Positions 41,184 through 52,209 of a stretch of 52,298 nucleotides of DNA are shown one piece after another. The first letter of the stretch is position 1, and each line of letters opens with the position of its first letter. The notes below the pieces were generated by a model. It saw nothing but the letters and a program-made list of their open reading frames with translations, did no database searches and was not told where the DNA came from. Origin of the DNA: an uncultured Eisenbergiella sp. (GTDB lineage Bacteria; Bacillota; Clostridia; Lachnospirales; Lachnospiraceae); NCBI GenBank assembly GCA_947627215.1, contig CANQVD010000027.1, positions 1 to 52,298 of the forward strand, read 5' to 3'. A program made the translations under genes and the position numbers.

Positions 41184-42548
41184 TCAGTTCTTAAAGCTGT
41201 GGATCGGCGCCGGGATCCTTCCGCCCCGGCTGACAAAGGCCTCGCAGCCGAAGGGATTGACCGGCATGACAGGCGCATAGCCCAGCAGTCCGCCGAACTC
41301 CACCGTATCGCCCACGCCCTTTCCGATGGCCGGGATCAGGCGCACCGCCGTGGTCTTCTGGTTCACCATGCCGATGGCCATCTCGTCCGCGATGATGCCG
41401 GAGATCGTGGCCGCAGATGTATCGCCGGGTATGACGATCATATCCAGCCCCACGGAACAGACGCAGGTCATGGCCTCCAGCTTTTCCAGCGTCAGGGCGC
41501 CGGCCTGTGCCGCGCCGATCATGCCCCGGTCCTCGCTGACCGGGATGAACGCGCCGCTTAAGCCCCCCACATAGGAGGAGGCCATGACGCCGCCCTTTTT
41601 CACCTGATCGTTCAGAAGCGCCAGCGCCGCCGTGGTCCCGGGCGCTCCCACCTGCTCCAGCCCGATCTCGCACAGGATCTCCGCCACGGAATCGCCCACA
41701 GCGGGCGTGGGGGCCAGAGAGAGATCCACGATGCCGAAGGGCACGCCCAGCCGCTTCGAGGCCTCCTTCGCCACCAGTTGTCCCACCCGCGTCACCTTGA
41801 AGGCCGTCTTTTTGATGGTTTCGCAGAGGACCTCGAAGCTCTCGCCCCGCACCTTTTCGATGGCGGTCTTGACCACGCCCGGGCCGCTGACCCCCACGTT
41901 GATCACCAGATCGCCCTCGGTTACGCCGTGGAACGCGCCCGCCATGAACGGGTTGTCGTCCGGCGCGTTGCAGAACACCACCAGCTTGGCACAGCCGATG
42001 GAGCCGGCGTCCTTTGTGGCCTCGGCCGTTTCCTTCACGATCTGCCCCATCAGCTTCACCGCGTCCATGTCGATGCCGCAGCGCGTAGACCCCACGTTGA
42101 CGGAGCTGCAGACCCGCTCCGTCCGGGACAGCGCCAGCGGGATCGAACGGATCAGAAGCTCGTCGGCAGGCGTCATGCCTTTGCTCACCGTAGCGGAATA
42201 GCCGCCGATGAAATTCACGCCCACCGCATGGGCCGCCCGGTCCAGCGTCTCCGCGATCCGGGCGAAATCCGCCTCGCTCCTGCAGGCCGCGCCGCCCACC
42301 AGCGCGATGGGCGTCACGGAAATCCTCTTATTGATGACCGGGACGCCGAACTCCCTGGCGATCTCCTCGCCGGTCTTTACCAGATCCTTGGCGGAAACGG
42401 TGATCTTCTCATAAATCTTCGCACAGCATCGCTCCAGATCTGCGTCCACACAGTCCAAAAGGCTGATTCCCAGCGTGATGGTGCGCACATCCAGATTTTC
42501 CTGCTCCACCATCTTGTTGGTTTCAGCCACCTCGTATAAATTGATCAT
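41184..42548 (-). CDS. PFL/DUF711 (UPF0210) family protein
   Basis: 454 aa. Full-length member of the UPF0210 family: [20 protein letters not shown] at the start, [10 protein letters not shown] in the middle and [15 protein letters not shown] near the end. The fold is related to pyruvate formate-lyase-type barrels, but the reaction is unknown. Throughout Firmicutes it is paired with a small ACT-domain protein, as here (82 nt upstream), which suggests amino-acid-responsive control. Confidence 0.92.
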   Translation of the reverse strand: MINLYEVAETNKMVEQENLDVRTITLGISLLDCVDADLERCCAKIYEKITVSAKDLVKTGEEIAREFGVPVINKRISVTPIALVGGAACRSEADFARIAETLDRAAHAVGVNFIGGYSATVSKGMTPADELLIRSIPLALSRTERVCSSVNVGSTRCGIDMDAVKLMGQIVKETAEATKDAGSIGCAKLVVFCNAPDDNPFMAGAFHGVTEGDLVINVGVSGPGVVKTAIEKVRGESFEVLCETIKKTAFKVTRVGQLVAKEASKRLGVPFGIVDLSLAPTPAVGDSVAEILCEIGLEQVGAPGTTAALALLNDQVKKGGVMASSYVGGLSGAFIPVSEDRGMIGAAQAGALTLEKLEAMTCVCSVGLDMIVIPGDTSAATISGIIADEMAIGMVNQKTTAVRLIPAIGKGVGDTVEFGGLLGYAPVMPVNPFGCEAFVSRGGRIPAPIHSFKN

Positions 42549-42630
42549 GTTCCATCCCTTTCAGGCATTCTGCAAAAGCGCTTTCCGAAGTATCCCCTGT
42601 CCGGAACCGCCGCGGGCCTCTCCCTCCGCC

Positions 42631-42903
42631 TCAGATCCGGTGCATCTGCGCGAAAATCTCTTCCCGCTGGCACTTGATGACCACGCCGATCTCTCTGCCC
42701 AGCGCCTCCAGCTCCTTCGCCACATCCGCAAAATGCTTCACGGAGGCGCTGCGGTCCACGATCATCATCATATTGAAATATTCCTGTACGATGGTCTGGG
42801 AAATGTCCAGAATGTTGATGTTGTTTTCCGCCAGATAGGTGCAGACCTTTGCGATGATGCCCACCGTATCGTGCCCCACCACTGTAATGATCGTCTTTTT
42901 CAT
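42631..42903 (-). CDS. ACT-domain protein (UPF0237)
   Basis: 90 aa from the ATG at 42903 behind AGAGGAA; four codons upstream there is another in-frame ATG. A single ACT fold: TIITVVGHDTVGIIAKVCTY with the ligand-binding Gly, then INILDISQTIVQEYFNMMMI. Such domains bind amino acids. Partner of the DUF711 protein downstream. Confidence 0.92.
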   Translation of the reverse strand: MKKTIITVVGHDTVGIIAKVCTYLAENNINILDISQTIVQEYFNMMMIVDRSASVKHFADVAKELEALGREIGVVIKCQREEIFAQMHRI

Positions 42904-43017
42904 AATTCCTCTCATTCCGCCGTCCCAACGGCATTCTGTGCCTGCCGCGGCGGCAGGCCTGCGGGCTTTTCCCGAATTCTTCTCCGGCCGGGCGCAGCTC
43001 CCGCTTCCCGGCGCCGC

Positions 43018-43815
43018 TCAGAACGCGATCATCTCTCCCACCTCGCTCCGGGGTGCGATCCGGATCGGAAAATCCTTCGCCCGGTACGGGTTGTCGGCCA
43101 GATCGATCTCCAGGCGCACCGACTCGTAGGCAAGCTCCGGAAGATTGTTTTCCAGACTCAGATGCCCCAGTACGATGTTCTTCATGCCGTCATGCAGCAC
43201 GGCCGCCAGAAGACGCCCCGCGTTCTCGTTGGAAAGATGCCCCCGCTTGCCCAGGATGCGCTGCTTCAGATAATAGGGATAGCTGCCCACCTGCAGCATG
43301 TTCACATCGTGATTGGCCTCCAGCAGCAGAACGTCCAGCCCCTTCAGACATTCTACGGTATAGTCGTTGTAAAAGCCCAGATCCGTGCACACGGCGGCAC
43401 GCTTTCTTCCGTAGGAAAAACGGTAGGCCACCGGACAGGCGGCGTCATGGGAAATCTGCATGGGATTCACCGTCAGGTCCTTGACCGTAAAGGGCTCGTC
43501 GGCCTTCACCTCACAGAAAAGCTCCTCCGGGATCCCGCCGAGCCCCCGGTTCTCCCGGATGGCGGCGATGGTCCCTGCCGTGGCATATATGGGCGTCCTG
43601 TTTTTCCGGCAGAACACCCCCAGCCCGTTGATGTGGTCGCTGTGCTCGTGGGTGACCAGAACGCCGTCGATATCCCTTCCCGTCAGATCCAGCCGGTTCA
43701 GTCCGGCCTCCGTCCGTTTCCCGCTGATGCCCACATCCACCAGCACATGGGTCGTGTCCGTTCCCAAATAAATGCAGTTGCCGCTGCTCCCGCTGGCAAT
43801 GCTACACAATCTCAT
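43018..43815 (-). CDS. MBL-fold metallo-hydrolase (YycJ/WalJ-like)
   Basis: 265 aa. Metallo-beta-lactamase fold with THEHSDHINGL (HxHxDH), ISHDAACPVAYRF and LEANHDVNML. The N-terminal SIASGSSGNCIYL is typical of the YycJ/WalJ group, thought to be exonucleases linked to DNA repair or replication-cell wall coordination. The walRK genes that often adjoin it are not here. The start overlaps the coaE stop by 4 nt, so the two are coupled. Confidence 0.88.
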   Translation of the reverse strand: MRLCSIASGSSGNCIYLGTDTTHVLVDVGISGKRTEAGLNRLDLTGRDIDGVLVTHEHSDHINGLGVFCRKNRTPIYATAGTIAAIRENRGLGGIPEELFCEVKADEPFTVKDLTVNPMQISHDAACPVAYRFSYGRKRAAVCTDLGFYNDYTVECLKGLDVLLLEANHDVNMLQVGSYPYYLKQRILGKRGHLSNENAGRLLAAVLHDGMKNIVLGHLSLENNLPELAYESVRLEIDLADNPYRAKDFPIRIAPRSEVGEMIAF

Positions 43816-44417
43816 CTGTACAGTCCCGCTTCCTTTAGGATCCCGTCGATCTGTCTGTAAGTATCCGACAGTTCGCCGCTGTTGTCAATGACGGTCTTAC
43901 AGCAGGCGAAAAACCGCTCCTCCGACAGTTGACTGGCGAAGATCCCGTCAATCCTTTCCGCCGGATAGCCTCTCTTCTGCGCCAGCCGTCTTCTGCGGAC
44001 CTCCGGGCCGGCATAAATATACCACAGCTCGTCCAGCAGCTCTCCGTATCCGTCCTCGATCAAAAGAGCCGCCTCCACAAAAAAGGCGTCGATCCTTCCG
44101 GCCCGCCGTTCCGTCTCGATCTCGGATAAAATATAGCGCTTCACCGCCGGATGGACGATATCGTTCACCTGTTTTCGCAGCGCATCGTCCGCAAAAATGC
44201 GCGCCGCCATCTTCTTTTTATCCAGGAAACCGTCAGCGCCCACCGCCTCCGGCCCCAGCAGGGCCGTCAGCCGCGCATGGCAGGGCTGCCCCGGCGCTTC
44301 CACCGCGTGGGCGGCGCTGTCCGCCAGAAGGACCCGGCAGCGGCATTTCTTCTCTATGTAAGACAGGACCTCCGTCTTCCCCGCCCCGGCCCCGCCTGTG
44401 ATCCCGATGGTTTTCAT
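43812..44417 (-). CDS. coaE: Dephospho-CoA kinase
   Basis: 201 aa. P-loop IGITGGAGAGKTEVL, then LLADSAAHAVEAPG and DIVHPAVKRYI and RRRRLAQKRG in the lid. It phosphorylates dephospho-CoA in the last step of CoA synthesis. It stands between polA and the MBL protein, a common order in Clostridia and Bacilli. The P-loop has GAGAGKT where many have GSGKS. Confidence 0.92.
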   Translation of the reverse strand: MKTIGITGGAGAGKTEVLSYIEKKCRCRVLLADSAAHAVEAPGQPCHARLTALLGPEAVGADGFLDKKKMAARIFADDALRKQVNDIVHPAVKRYILSEIETERRAGRIDAFFVEAALLIEDGYGELLDELWYIYAGPEVRRRRLAQKRGYPAERIDGIFASQLSEERFFACCKTVIDNSGELSDTYRQIDGILKEAGLYR

Positions 44418-44474
44418 TCCGGTTTTGTCCGCCTTTCCCGCCGCGCCGTCCGTTTTCTCCCGCCGGCGCGTCTC

Positions 44475-47162
44475 TCATTTCGCGTCGTACCAGTTTTTCC
44501 CGGTGTGCAGATCCACCTCCAGCGTCACCGCCAGATCGGCGGCGTTTCGCATCTCGTCCGCGAGAAGCTGCCTGACCGTCTCTTCCTCCTCCTCATACGT
44601 CTCGATGAGCAGTTCATCGTGGATCTGAAGGATCAGCTTTGACTTAAGCCCTCTTTCCCGCAGGGCCTCCCACACATGGATCATCGCGATCTTGATGATG
44701 TCCGCGGCGGTTCCCTGAATGGGGGAATTCATGGCGACCCGTTCCCCGAAGGAGCGCGTCATGAAATTGGCCGACGCCAGTTCCGGAATGGGACGCCTGC
44801 GGCCGAACAGCGTGGTCACATAGCCCTTCTCCTTCGCCTCCGCCACCTGCCGGTCCAGAAACGCCTTCACGCCCGGATAGGTTTCAAAATACTGCTGAAT
44901 ATAGGCCTCGGATTCCTTTCGGGAAATGTTCAGGCCCTGGCTGAGCCCGAAGGAGCTGATGCCGTACAGGATGCCGAAGTTCACCGCCTTGGCGCTGCGG
45001 CGCTGCAGATCCGTCACCTCCTCCGGCGGGATATGGAACACCTTCGCGGCCGTGATCCGGTGGATATCCGCATCGCTCCTGTAAGCCTCGATGAGTTGGG
45101 CATCCCCCGAAAGATGGGCCATCACCCGAAGCTCGATCTGGGAATAATCCGCGTCCGTGAAGACGCAGCCCGCCTTCGGCACAAAAACCTTGCGGATCAG
45201 CCGTCCCAGCTCCGTGCGCATGGGGATATTCTGCAGGTTGGGCTCCGTGGAGCTGATCCGTCCGGTGGCCGTGATGGTCTGGTTAAAGGACGTATGGATC
45301 CGGCCGTCCGCTCCGATATAATCCGCCAGCCCGTCCGCGTAAGTGGATTTCAGCTTGGTCAGGCCCCGGTATTCCAAAATGTCCGCGACGATTGGGTTAT
45401 CCCCCGCCAGCTTTTCCAGAATATCCGCCGCCGTGGAATAGCCGGTCCTGGTCTTCTTGCCGCCCTTCAGCCCCATTTTTTCAAACAGGATCTCTCCGAG
45501 CTGCCTGGGGGAATTGATGTTGAAGACCTCTCCCGCCGCCGTATGGATCGCGCGCTCCAGCGCTCCGATGCGGTCCACCAGCGCGTCTCCGTAGGCCTTC
45601 AGTTCCTCCCGGCGCACCGCCACGCCCTCTTTTTCCATCTCGTAGAGCACGCGGGAAAGGGGCATTTCGATCCGGCAGAACAGGTCCCACATCCCCTGCT
45701 CCTTCAGCTTCTCCTCCAGCACCCCCCGCGCGTTTCTGCACACCCAGGCGGCATAGCCCATATAGGACCGAAACGCCTCCCGCTTCTGCCGCATGGCCTC
45801 GCGCCAGGAAAGCCGGTCGAAAAGCTGCTTTCTGCCGGGGATCGTCAGCCCCAGGTATTCGGTCGCCACGTCCTCTGTCGCGTAATCGTTTTTCAGCGGA
45901 TTGAGCAGATATGCCGCGATCAGCACATCGAACAGCGCCGTATCCGCAGGGCCCCGGGCCGTCTGTTCCTGTGTCCTGTCCGGCTCTCCCGCCGCCAGAA
46001 GCAGCCCGTAGGCCTTTTTCACATGAAATGCGGAGAGCCGGACGCCCTTCCGGTACAGCTCCGCCAGCTTCGCGCGCAGATACGCGCCCGTCAGAAACCC
46101 TTCCGCGCACAGCACATACACGCTGTCCCCTTCCGGACAAAGCGCCAGTGCCAGCGGGCCGTCCGTGCCGGCGTCCTCCGCCGCGAAAAAGCCGCATTCC
46201 CCGGACCGCAGCGCTCGTCCGAACACCTGCTCCGCCCTTACCAGGTCCGTCACCGTCACGAAACCGGCGTCCAGCGCATCCTTTTTCCCCACACCGGCGT
46301 CAAACCGGGAGAGCATGTTTTTAAATTCCAGCTTCCGGAAAAGCGCGTAGGCCTCCGGCGTATAAAAATTCCCCGGCTTCGTCCGCTCCCAGTCCACGCT
46401 GACCGGGCTCTCCACGTTGATGGTCGCCAGCCGCAGGCTCAGATAGGCCAGATCCCGGTTCTCCCGCAGCGATTCCCGGACGGATTTTTTCCCCACGTCC
46501 TCCACATGTTCAAAAATACCGTCCAGGCTGCCGAACTGCCGCAGCAGCTCCAGGGCGGTCTTTTCTCCCACCTTCGGAACGCCGGGAATGTTGTCCGCGG
46601 TATCGCCCATCAGCGCCTTCAGCTCGATGAAGCCCGCCGGCGTCACGCCGTAGCGCGCCTCCACATCCGCCGCGAAATAATCCTCCACCTCAGTGCGCAC
46701 ACCCTTCGTCTTCGGGATCCGGATCTTGATGTGCTCCGTGGCGATCTGCAGAAGGTCCCGATCGCCGGAGATCAGGGAGACCTCCATGCCCTCCCGTTCG
46801 CCCCGCTTCGCCAGCGTGCCCAGAATATCGTCCGCCTCCAGCCCCGCCTGCTCCACGGTGCAGATGTTCATGGCGTGCAGGACGTCCTTCATCACCGGCA
46901 CCTGTTCCGCCAGCTCCTGCGGCATGGGCTTCCGCGTGCCCTTGTACGCCGGGAATATCTCATGGCGGAAGGTGGGGGCCTTCACGTCGAAGGCCACCGC
47001 CATATAGTCCGGTTTTTCTTCCTCCAGAAAATGAAACATGATATTTAAAAAGCCGTAAACCGCGTTGGTATGCAGTCCCTGAGCCGTGGACAGCTCCGGC
47101 ACCCCGTAGAAGGCCCGGTTCAGAATGCTGTGCCCGTCGAATAAAATCAGCTTTTTCTTCAT
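44475..47162 (-). CDS. polA: DNA polymerase I
   Basis: 895 aa from the ATG at 47162 (weak GGGG site). N-terminal 5'-3' exonuclease (LILFDGHSILNRAFYG, SGDRDLLQIAT, LMGDTADNIPGVPKVGEKTA). The middle domain lacks the DxE metal residues of a working 3'-5' exonuclease (CGFFAAEDAGTD), as in Bacillus and Thermus enzymes. C-terminal polymerase: DADYSQIELRVMAHLSGD, RRSAKAVNFGILYGIS and LQIHDELLIE. It fills gaps and removes RNA primers. Confidence 0.96.
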   Translation of the reverse strand: MKKKLILFDGHSILNRAFYGVPELSTAQGLHTNAVYGFLNIMFHFLEEEKPDYMAVAFDVKAPTFRHEIFPAYKGTRKPMPQELAEQVPVMKDVLHAMNICTVEQAGLEADDILGTLAKRGEREGMEVSLISGDRDLLQIATEHIKIRIPKTKGVRTEVEDYFAADVEARYGVTPAGFIELKALMGDTADNIPGVPKVGEKTALELLRQFGSLDGIFEHVEDVGKKSVRESLRENRDLAYLSLRLATINVESPVSVDWERTKPGNFYTPEAYALFRKLEFKNMLSRFDAGVGKKDALDAGFVTVTDLVRAEQVFGRALRSGECGFFAAEDAGTDGPLALALCPEGDSVYVLCAEGFLTGAYLRAKLAELYRKGVRLSAFHVKKAYGLLLAAGEPDRTQEQTARGPADTALFDVLIAAYLLNPLKNDYATEDVATEYLGLTIPGRKQLFDRLSWREAMRQKREAFRSYMGYAAWVCRNARGVLEEKLKEQGMWDLFCRIEMPLSRVLYEMEKEGVAVRREELKAYGDALVDRIGALERAIHTAAGEVFNINSPRQLGEILFEKMGLKGGKKTRTGYSTAADILEKLAGDNPIVADILEYRGLTKLKSTYADGLADYIGADGRIHTSFNQTITATGRISSTEPNLQNIPMRTELGRLIRKVFVPKAGCVFTDADYSQIELRVMAHLSGDAQLIEAYRSDADIHRITAAKVFHIPPEEVTDLQRRSAKAVNFGILYGISSFGLSQGLNISRKESEAYIQQYFETYPGVKAFLDRQVAEAKEKGYVTTLFGRRRPIPELASANFMTRSFGERVAMNSPIQGTAADIIKIAMIHVWEALRERGLKSKLILQIHDELLIETYEEEEETVRQLLADEMRNAADLAVTLEVDLHTGKNWYDAK

Positions 47163-47247
47163 AAACTGTACCCCGTTTTCCGCTTCCCGCCGGGAAAACC
47201 GCATGGCGCCCCGCGCTGCCGCCGGGAAGCACACCGCCGGTCTCAGG

Positions 47248-47586
47248 CTACACCGCCACCACCAGAAGCGTCAGAAAGCCCAGCAGCAGGGAAATGGCCT
47301 CCGTGGCGAACAGGCCGCTCTGAAGGGAATCCAGCACACGCACATGCTTCTTTTCCATCTCCAGCCTGCACTTAAGCTCCCGGTTCAGGTCGAAGGTATC
47401 CCCGTTTTCCAGGCGCTGCATGCCCACCGTCACGAGAAACTGGATGCTCAGCTCCTCCAGACAGGACGGACAGTGGTCCACATGGTACAGAAACGCCCGC
47501 CGCTCCCGCCTGTCCATATCGTCCCGCAGAAAGGCAGGGATTCTCTTTTCCGCCTGCTTGCACGGCATTTCCTCTCTGACAGCCAT
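47248..47586 (-). CDS. Zinc-finger membrane protein (anti-sigma-factor-like)
   Basis: 112 aa from the ATG at 47586 behind GAGGAG. Residues about 15-45 hold a putative zf-HC2 motif (FLYHVDHCPSCLEEL: HxxxCxxC, preceded by a Cys), and the last 25 residues form one membrane segment (ISLLLGFLTLLVVAV). Such proteins often bind ECF sigma factors, but no sigma-factor gene is nearby. It starts 14 nt after nagB. Confidence 0.75.
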   Translation of the reverse strand: MAVREEMPCKQAEKRIPAFLRDDMDRRERRAFLYHVDHCPSCLEELSIQFLVTVGMQRLENGDTFDLNRELKCRLEMEKKHVRVLDSLQSGLFATEAISLLLGFLTLLVVAV

Positions 47587-47600
47587 CACATTCTCCTCTT

Positions 47601-48383
<783 letters not shown>

Positions 48384-48434
48384 TCACCCGGCAGACGCCT
48401 GCACCGCGGCGGAAGGTTTTCATCACACGGTTCC

Positions 48435-48463
48435 ATTTTAATACATTTTCTCTCATCCGACAA
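48435..48463 (-). promoter_or_regulatory. Promoter of nagB
   Basis: Minus-strand TTGTCG (48458-48463), 17 nt, TAAAAT (48435-48440), in the 248-nt gap between enzyme I and nagB. Confidence 0.55.
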
Positions 48464-48574
48464 CGGAAAGTTTTCGCCGCCGGAAAACGGGATTTTTTGC
48501 CGCCGGAAAAGTGCCGCCGGACATCGCCCGAAAGCCCCGCGGACCGCCTCCGGACATTTCATCCGTCGATCCCT

Positions 48575-50245
48575 CTACCGGGGAAACCCGCGGATCGCGC
48601 TGCGCAGCCGCAGGATCCGGGAGGGCGCCACGGAAAGCTCGTCCACGCCCAGATCCAGAAACAGCTCCGTCAGGGAAGTATCCCCGGCCAGCTCGCCGCA
48701 GATGCCCACCCAGGCGCCCGCCCGGTGCCCGTTCTCCACCGTCATCCGGATCATGGAAAGCACGGCCGGATGATGCGGATCGTACAGGCGTTCCAGGCTG
48801 GGATTCTGCCGGTCCAGGGCCAGCGCGTACTGCGTCAGGTCGTTGGTTCCGATGCTCAGAAAATCCACCTCTTCGGCCAGCTCCCGGCTGATCATCACCG
48901 CCGCCGGTGTCTCCACCATGACGCCGACCTCCACCGGGCCCACTGTATTTCCCTCCCGCACAAGAGACTCCCGCGCCTGTTCCAGCATGGCCCTGCACCG
49001 GCGCACCTCGTCCACGGAAATGATCATGGGAAACAGCACGGCAGCCCTGCCCCAGGCCGCCGCCCGGCAGATGGCCCGAAGCTGCGCCAGAAACAGCTCC
49101 GGCCTGCTCAGACTGACGCGGACCGCCCGGAATCCCATGGCCGGATTTTCCTCCTCCGGCAGCTCCAGATAACCGGCCCGCTTATCCGCGCCCAAATCCA
49201 GCGTACGGATGATCACGCGCTTTCCCGCCATTTTCAGCAGCGCGTCCCGATAGATCCGGAACTGCTCTTCCTCCGTCGGACAGGCATCCCGTCCCAGATA
49301 AAGGAATTCGCTGCGGAACAGACCGATCCCGCCCGCATCGTTCTGCAGCGCCAGATCCACTTCGGCCGGACTGCCCACATTGGCGTGCACGCGGATGCGC
49401 CGGCCTCCCGCCGTCACATTGTCCAGCCCGATCAGCGCCGACAACTCCGCCCGTTCCCGCTCGAACTGCCGCTTTTTTTCTTCCAGCTCCGAAAGCGTGT
49501 CCGCATCGGGATCCAAGATCAGCCGTCCCCCGATCCCGTCCACAACGGCCCGCATGCCCTGGTATTCCGGCAGGAAATCCACATCCGTCTGTACCAGAGC
49601 AGGGATATTCAGAGCGCCGATCAGAATGGCCGTATGGGAATTGACGGAGCCCTGCCGCAGCACCAGCGCCAGCACCCGGTCCCGGTCCAGCCGCATCGCC
49701 TCGCTGGGGGACAGCTCCTCCGCCAGAAGGATCACGGGCTCCTGCCCCGGCCCGCCGCACGCATCCGCGGCATTTCCGCCCGCCGTCTCAGCCGCGCTCT
49801 CCTCCGTTCCGTCCTCCTCCAGCAGCCGCATCACGCGGTCCGTAACATCCTGCACGTCCGCGCTTCTGGCCCTCATATATTCATCCGCCATCGAGGTAAA
49901 TCGGGCGGCGAGGATTTCTCCCATCGCGCTGACCGCATATCGGGCGCATACCCGTTCCTGCCGGATATAGCGCTCCACGCCCTCCAGATAGGTTTCATCC
50001 TCCAGCAGCAGCTTATGCATATCGAAAATCAGAGCCTTCTCTTTTCCGGCCTCCCGGCGCGCCCGCCGGTAGAGCGTCTCCAGCTCCCTCACCGCCTGCA
50101 CGCGCGCACGGGAAAAGCGGCGGATCTCCGTTTCCACATCCGCCGCGGGCCTTTGTTCCGGCCGTCCCGCCTTCTGCCGCTGATAAAAAGTCAGCCTGCC
50201 GATCGCGATCCCCTTCACCACGCGTTTTCCGCCGCAGACGCGCAT
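48575..50245 (-). CDS. ptsP: PTS enzyme I-type phosphoenolpyruvate-protein phosphotransferase
   Basis: 556 aa from the ATG at 50245 behind GGGAGG. Domain order as in enzyme I: N-terminal helical HPr-binding part, phospho-His region RQGSVNSHTAILIGALNIPA (His in SHTA; canonical enzymes have GGxTSHxA), PEP-binding barrel with IIRTLDLGADK and EENPAMGFRAVR, and active Cys in GICGELAGD. A low-complexity Glu/Ala/Gly insert lies before the phospho-His domain (about 150-170). No HPr or EII gene is near, so it may be a paralogue of the main enzyme I. It starts 14 nt after pepF. Confidence 0.88.
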   Translation of the reverse strand: MRVCGGKRVVKGIAIGRLTFYQRQKAGRPEQRPAADVETEIRRFSRARVQAVRELETLYRRARREAGKEKALIFDMHKLLLEDETYLEGVERYIRQERVCARYAVSAMGEILAARFTSMADEYMRARSADVQDVTDRVMRLLEEDGTEESAAETAGGNAADACGGPGQEPVILLAEELSPSEAMRLDRDRVLALVLRQGSVNSHTAILIGALNIPALVQTDVDFLPEYQGMRAVVDGIGGRLILDPDADTLSELEEKKRQFERERAELSALIGLDNVTAGGRRIRVHANVGSPAEVDLALQNDAGGIGLFRSEFLYLGRDACPTEEEQFRIYRDALLKMAGKRVIIRTLDLGADKRAGYLELPEEENPAMGFRAVRVSLSRPELFLAQLRAICRAAAWGRAAVLFPMIISVDEVRRCRAMLEQARESLVREGNTVGPVEVGVMVETPAAVMISRELAEEVDFLSIGTNDLTQYALALDRQNPSLERLYDPHHPAVLSMIRMTVENGHRAGAWVGICGELAGDTSLTELFLDLGVDELSVAPSRILRLRSAIRGFPR

Positions 50246-50259
50246 CGCGGTCACCTCCC

Positions 50260-52065
50260 TCACATCTCTGTCAGCGCCTCCATCTCATCCAGCAGTCTCC
50301 CGAACAATGAGAGCGCCTCATGTACCGGCGCCGCCGTGCGCATGTCCACGCCCGCGCCGATGAGCAGGCTGATGGGATCCCTGGAGCAGCCGCCGGATAA
50401 AAACGCGAGGTAATCCTTCACCGCGGGCTCTCCCTGTTCCAGAATGCGCTCCGCCAGCGCCATCGCCGCGGAAAAACCGGTGGCATACTGGAACACGTAA
50501 AAATCGTAATAGAAATGCGGGATCCGCGCCCACTCCATGTCGATCTGAGGATCCACCGTCACCTCGGGTCCGTAATAGAACAGGTTCAGCTCCCTGTACA
50601 TTTGGTTCAGCAGTTCCACGGTCAGACATTCGCCCCGTTCGCTGGCGGCATTGATCTGCATTTCAAATTCCGCGAACATCGTCTGCCGGTACAGCGTGGT
50701 CCGAAACTGCTCCAGAAAATAATTGATCAGATAGGCCCGCGTCCGCTTATCCTGCGTCTTTTTCAGCAGATACCGCATCAGCAGCGCCTCGTTGCAGGTG
50801 GAGGCGACTTCCGCCACAAAGATCACGTAATCGCTGTCCACATGCGGCTGATTCTTATGGGAAAACCAGGAATGCAGCGCATGCCCCATTTCATGGGCCA
50901 GCGTGAACATGGAATCCAGCGTGTCCTTGTAATTGAGCAGCACATAAGGATGCACCCGCTGTCCGGCGGAATAGGCCCCGCTGCGCTTGCCCCGGTTCTC
51001 ATAGACGTCGATCCAGCGGTTTGAAAAGCCCTCCCGCAGGATATCCGTGTACGTTTCCCCCAGCACGGACATGGCCGCCAGCACTTCCTCCTTCGCCTTT
51101 TCGTAAGGGACTTTCACATCGGCTTCCGGCACCAGGGGCGTGTACAGATCGTACATGTGCAGCTCCCCGACACCCATCCGTTTTTTGCGCAGCCTCATAT
51201 ACCGGTGCAGATAACCGATATCCGCGTGCACGGCGTCGATCAGATTCCGATACACCGAAACCGGCACATTGTCGGCGTCCAGCGACGCTTCCAGGGTGCT
51301 GGCGTATTTGCAGCTTTTCGCATAAAACTTCATCTGGTTGACCTGCGCGTTCAAAAGCGCGGCCGACGCATGGATCACCCTTTCATACCCCTGATACAGC
51401 GAAAGGAAAGCGTCCCGGCGCACCTGACGTTCCGGGCTCTGCAGCAGAGTCAGAAACGTCCCGTTGGTGACCTCCAGGGTTTCCCCCGCCGCATTTGTCA
51501 CCGGTTCGAACCGCAGATCCGCGTCGTTCAGGGCGGAAAAAACCGTATAAGGGGCCTGCGCCATCTCCACGGAATCGGTCAGAAGTTTCTCCAGCTCCGG
51601 GGAGAGCACGTGCTCCTTCCGGCGGCGCAGCTCCTCCAGCCTGCGCCGGTAAACCAAAAGGCCGCTGTTTTCCTCATAAAAACGCTTCATCGTCTCCTCC
51701 GGAACCGCCAGGATCTCCGGATCGAAAAACGACGTCAGACTGCCGCATTCCACCCGCAGCCGGGACGCCTTTGCGGACATGGAGACCCCAAAGGCCTCCG
51801 CCACATCCTGATCGTGATATCTCGCCGCATAACCGCAGATATCGCTCAGAAGACAGGACAGGCGCTCCTCCAGCCGGCAGAACCGCAGCAGATTGTCCGC
51901 GCTCTCCGACAGCCTCCCCTGCATGGCCGCGGCCTCCTGCGCCGCCTGTCTGGCCTTCTCACAGTCCGCCTCCCACGCCTGTGCATCCGCATACAGATCC
52001 TCCAGCGCCCAGGTATCCTCCGGCGCCACATCCCTGCGCGCCGGGATCTTTCCAGCCTCACTCAT
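50260..52065 (-). CDS. pepF: Oligoendopeptidase F
   Basis: 601 aa; ATG behind GGGAGGG. M3-family zinc peptidase: TLAHEMGHALHSWFSHKN holds HExxH and EVASTCNEALL the third ligand region, with YQTMFAEFEM and FYYDFYVFQYATGFSAA in the C-terminal part. It hydrolyses medium-length peptides in the cytoplasm. First gene of the housekeeping unit at the right end of the window. Confidence 0.95.
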   Translation of the reverse strand: MSEAGKIPARRDVAPEDTWALEDLYADAQAWEADCEKARQAAQEAAAMQGRLSESADNLLRFCRLEERLSCLLSDICGYAARYHDQDVAEAFGVSMSAKASRLRVECGSLTSFFDPEILAVPEETMKRFYEENSGLLVYRRRLEELRRRKEHVLSPELEKLLTDSVEMAQAPYTVFSALNDADLRFEPVTNAAGETLEVTNGTFLTLLQSPERQVRRDAFLSLYQGYERVIHASAALLNAQVNQMKFYAKSCKYASTLEASLDADNVPVSVYRNLIDAVHADIGYLHRYMRLRKKRMGVGELHMYDLYTPLVPEADVKVPYEKAKEEVLAAMSVLGETYTDILREGFSNRWIDVYENRGKRSGAYSAGQRVHPYVLLNYKDTLDSMFTLAHEMGHALHSWFSHKNQPHVDSDYVIFVAEVASTCNEALLMRYLLKKTQDKRTRAYLINYFLEQFRTTLYRQTMFAEFEMQINAASERGECLTVELLNQMYRELNLFYYGPEVTVDPQIDMEWARIPHFYYDFYVFQYATGFSAAMALAERILEQGEPAVKDYLAFLSGGCSRDPISLLIGAGVDMRTAAPVHEALSLFGRLLDEMEALTEM

Positions 52066-52180
52066 ATTATTATCCCTCCCTGTTCATCAATTTGATCACA
52101 TGCTTCGGATATAACCGCAGCAGACGCATCGGCCCTTTTCCGGGCCGGTCATCCGAATTTTCCCGCGATAACGCGAAATT

Positions 52181-52209
52181 ATTTTATCATTTTTTCAGGA
52201 TCATTGCAA
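52181..52209 (-). promoter_or_regulatory. Promoter of pepF
   Basis: Minus-strand TTGCAA (52204-52209), 17 nt, TAAAAT (52181-52186), about 115 nt before the pepF ATG. I see no gene in 52210-52298. Confidence 0.7.

Noticed and set aside
44676-47048. A 790-codon open frame on the plus strand
   Set aside because: Antisense shadow of polA, with no recognisable motif or ribosome site.
48497-50413. A 638-codon open frame on the plus strand
   Set aside because: Antisense shadow of the enzyme I gene.
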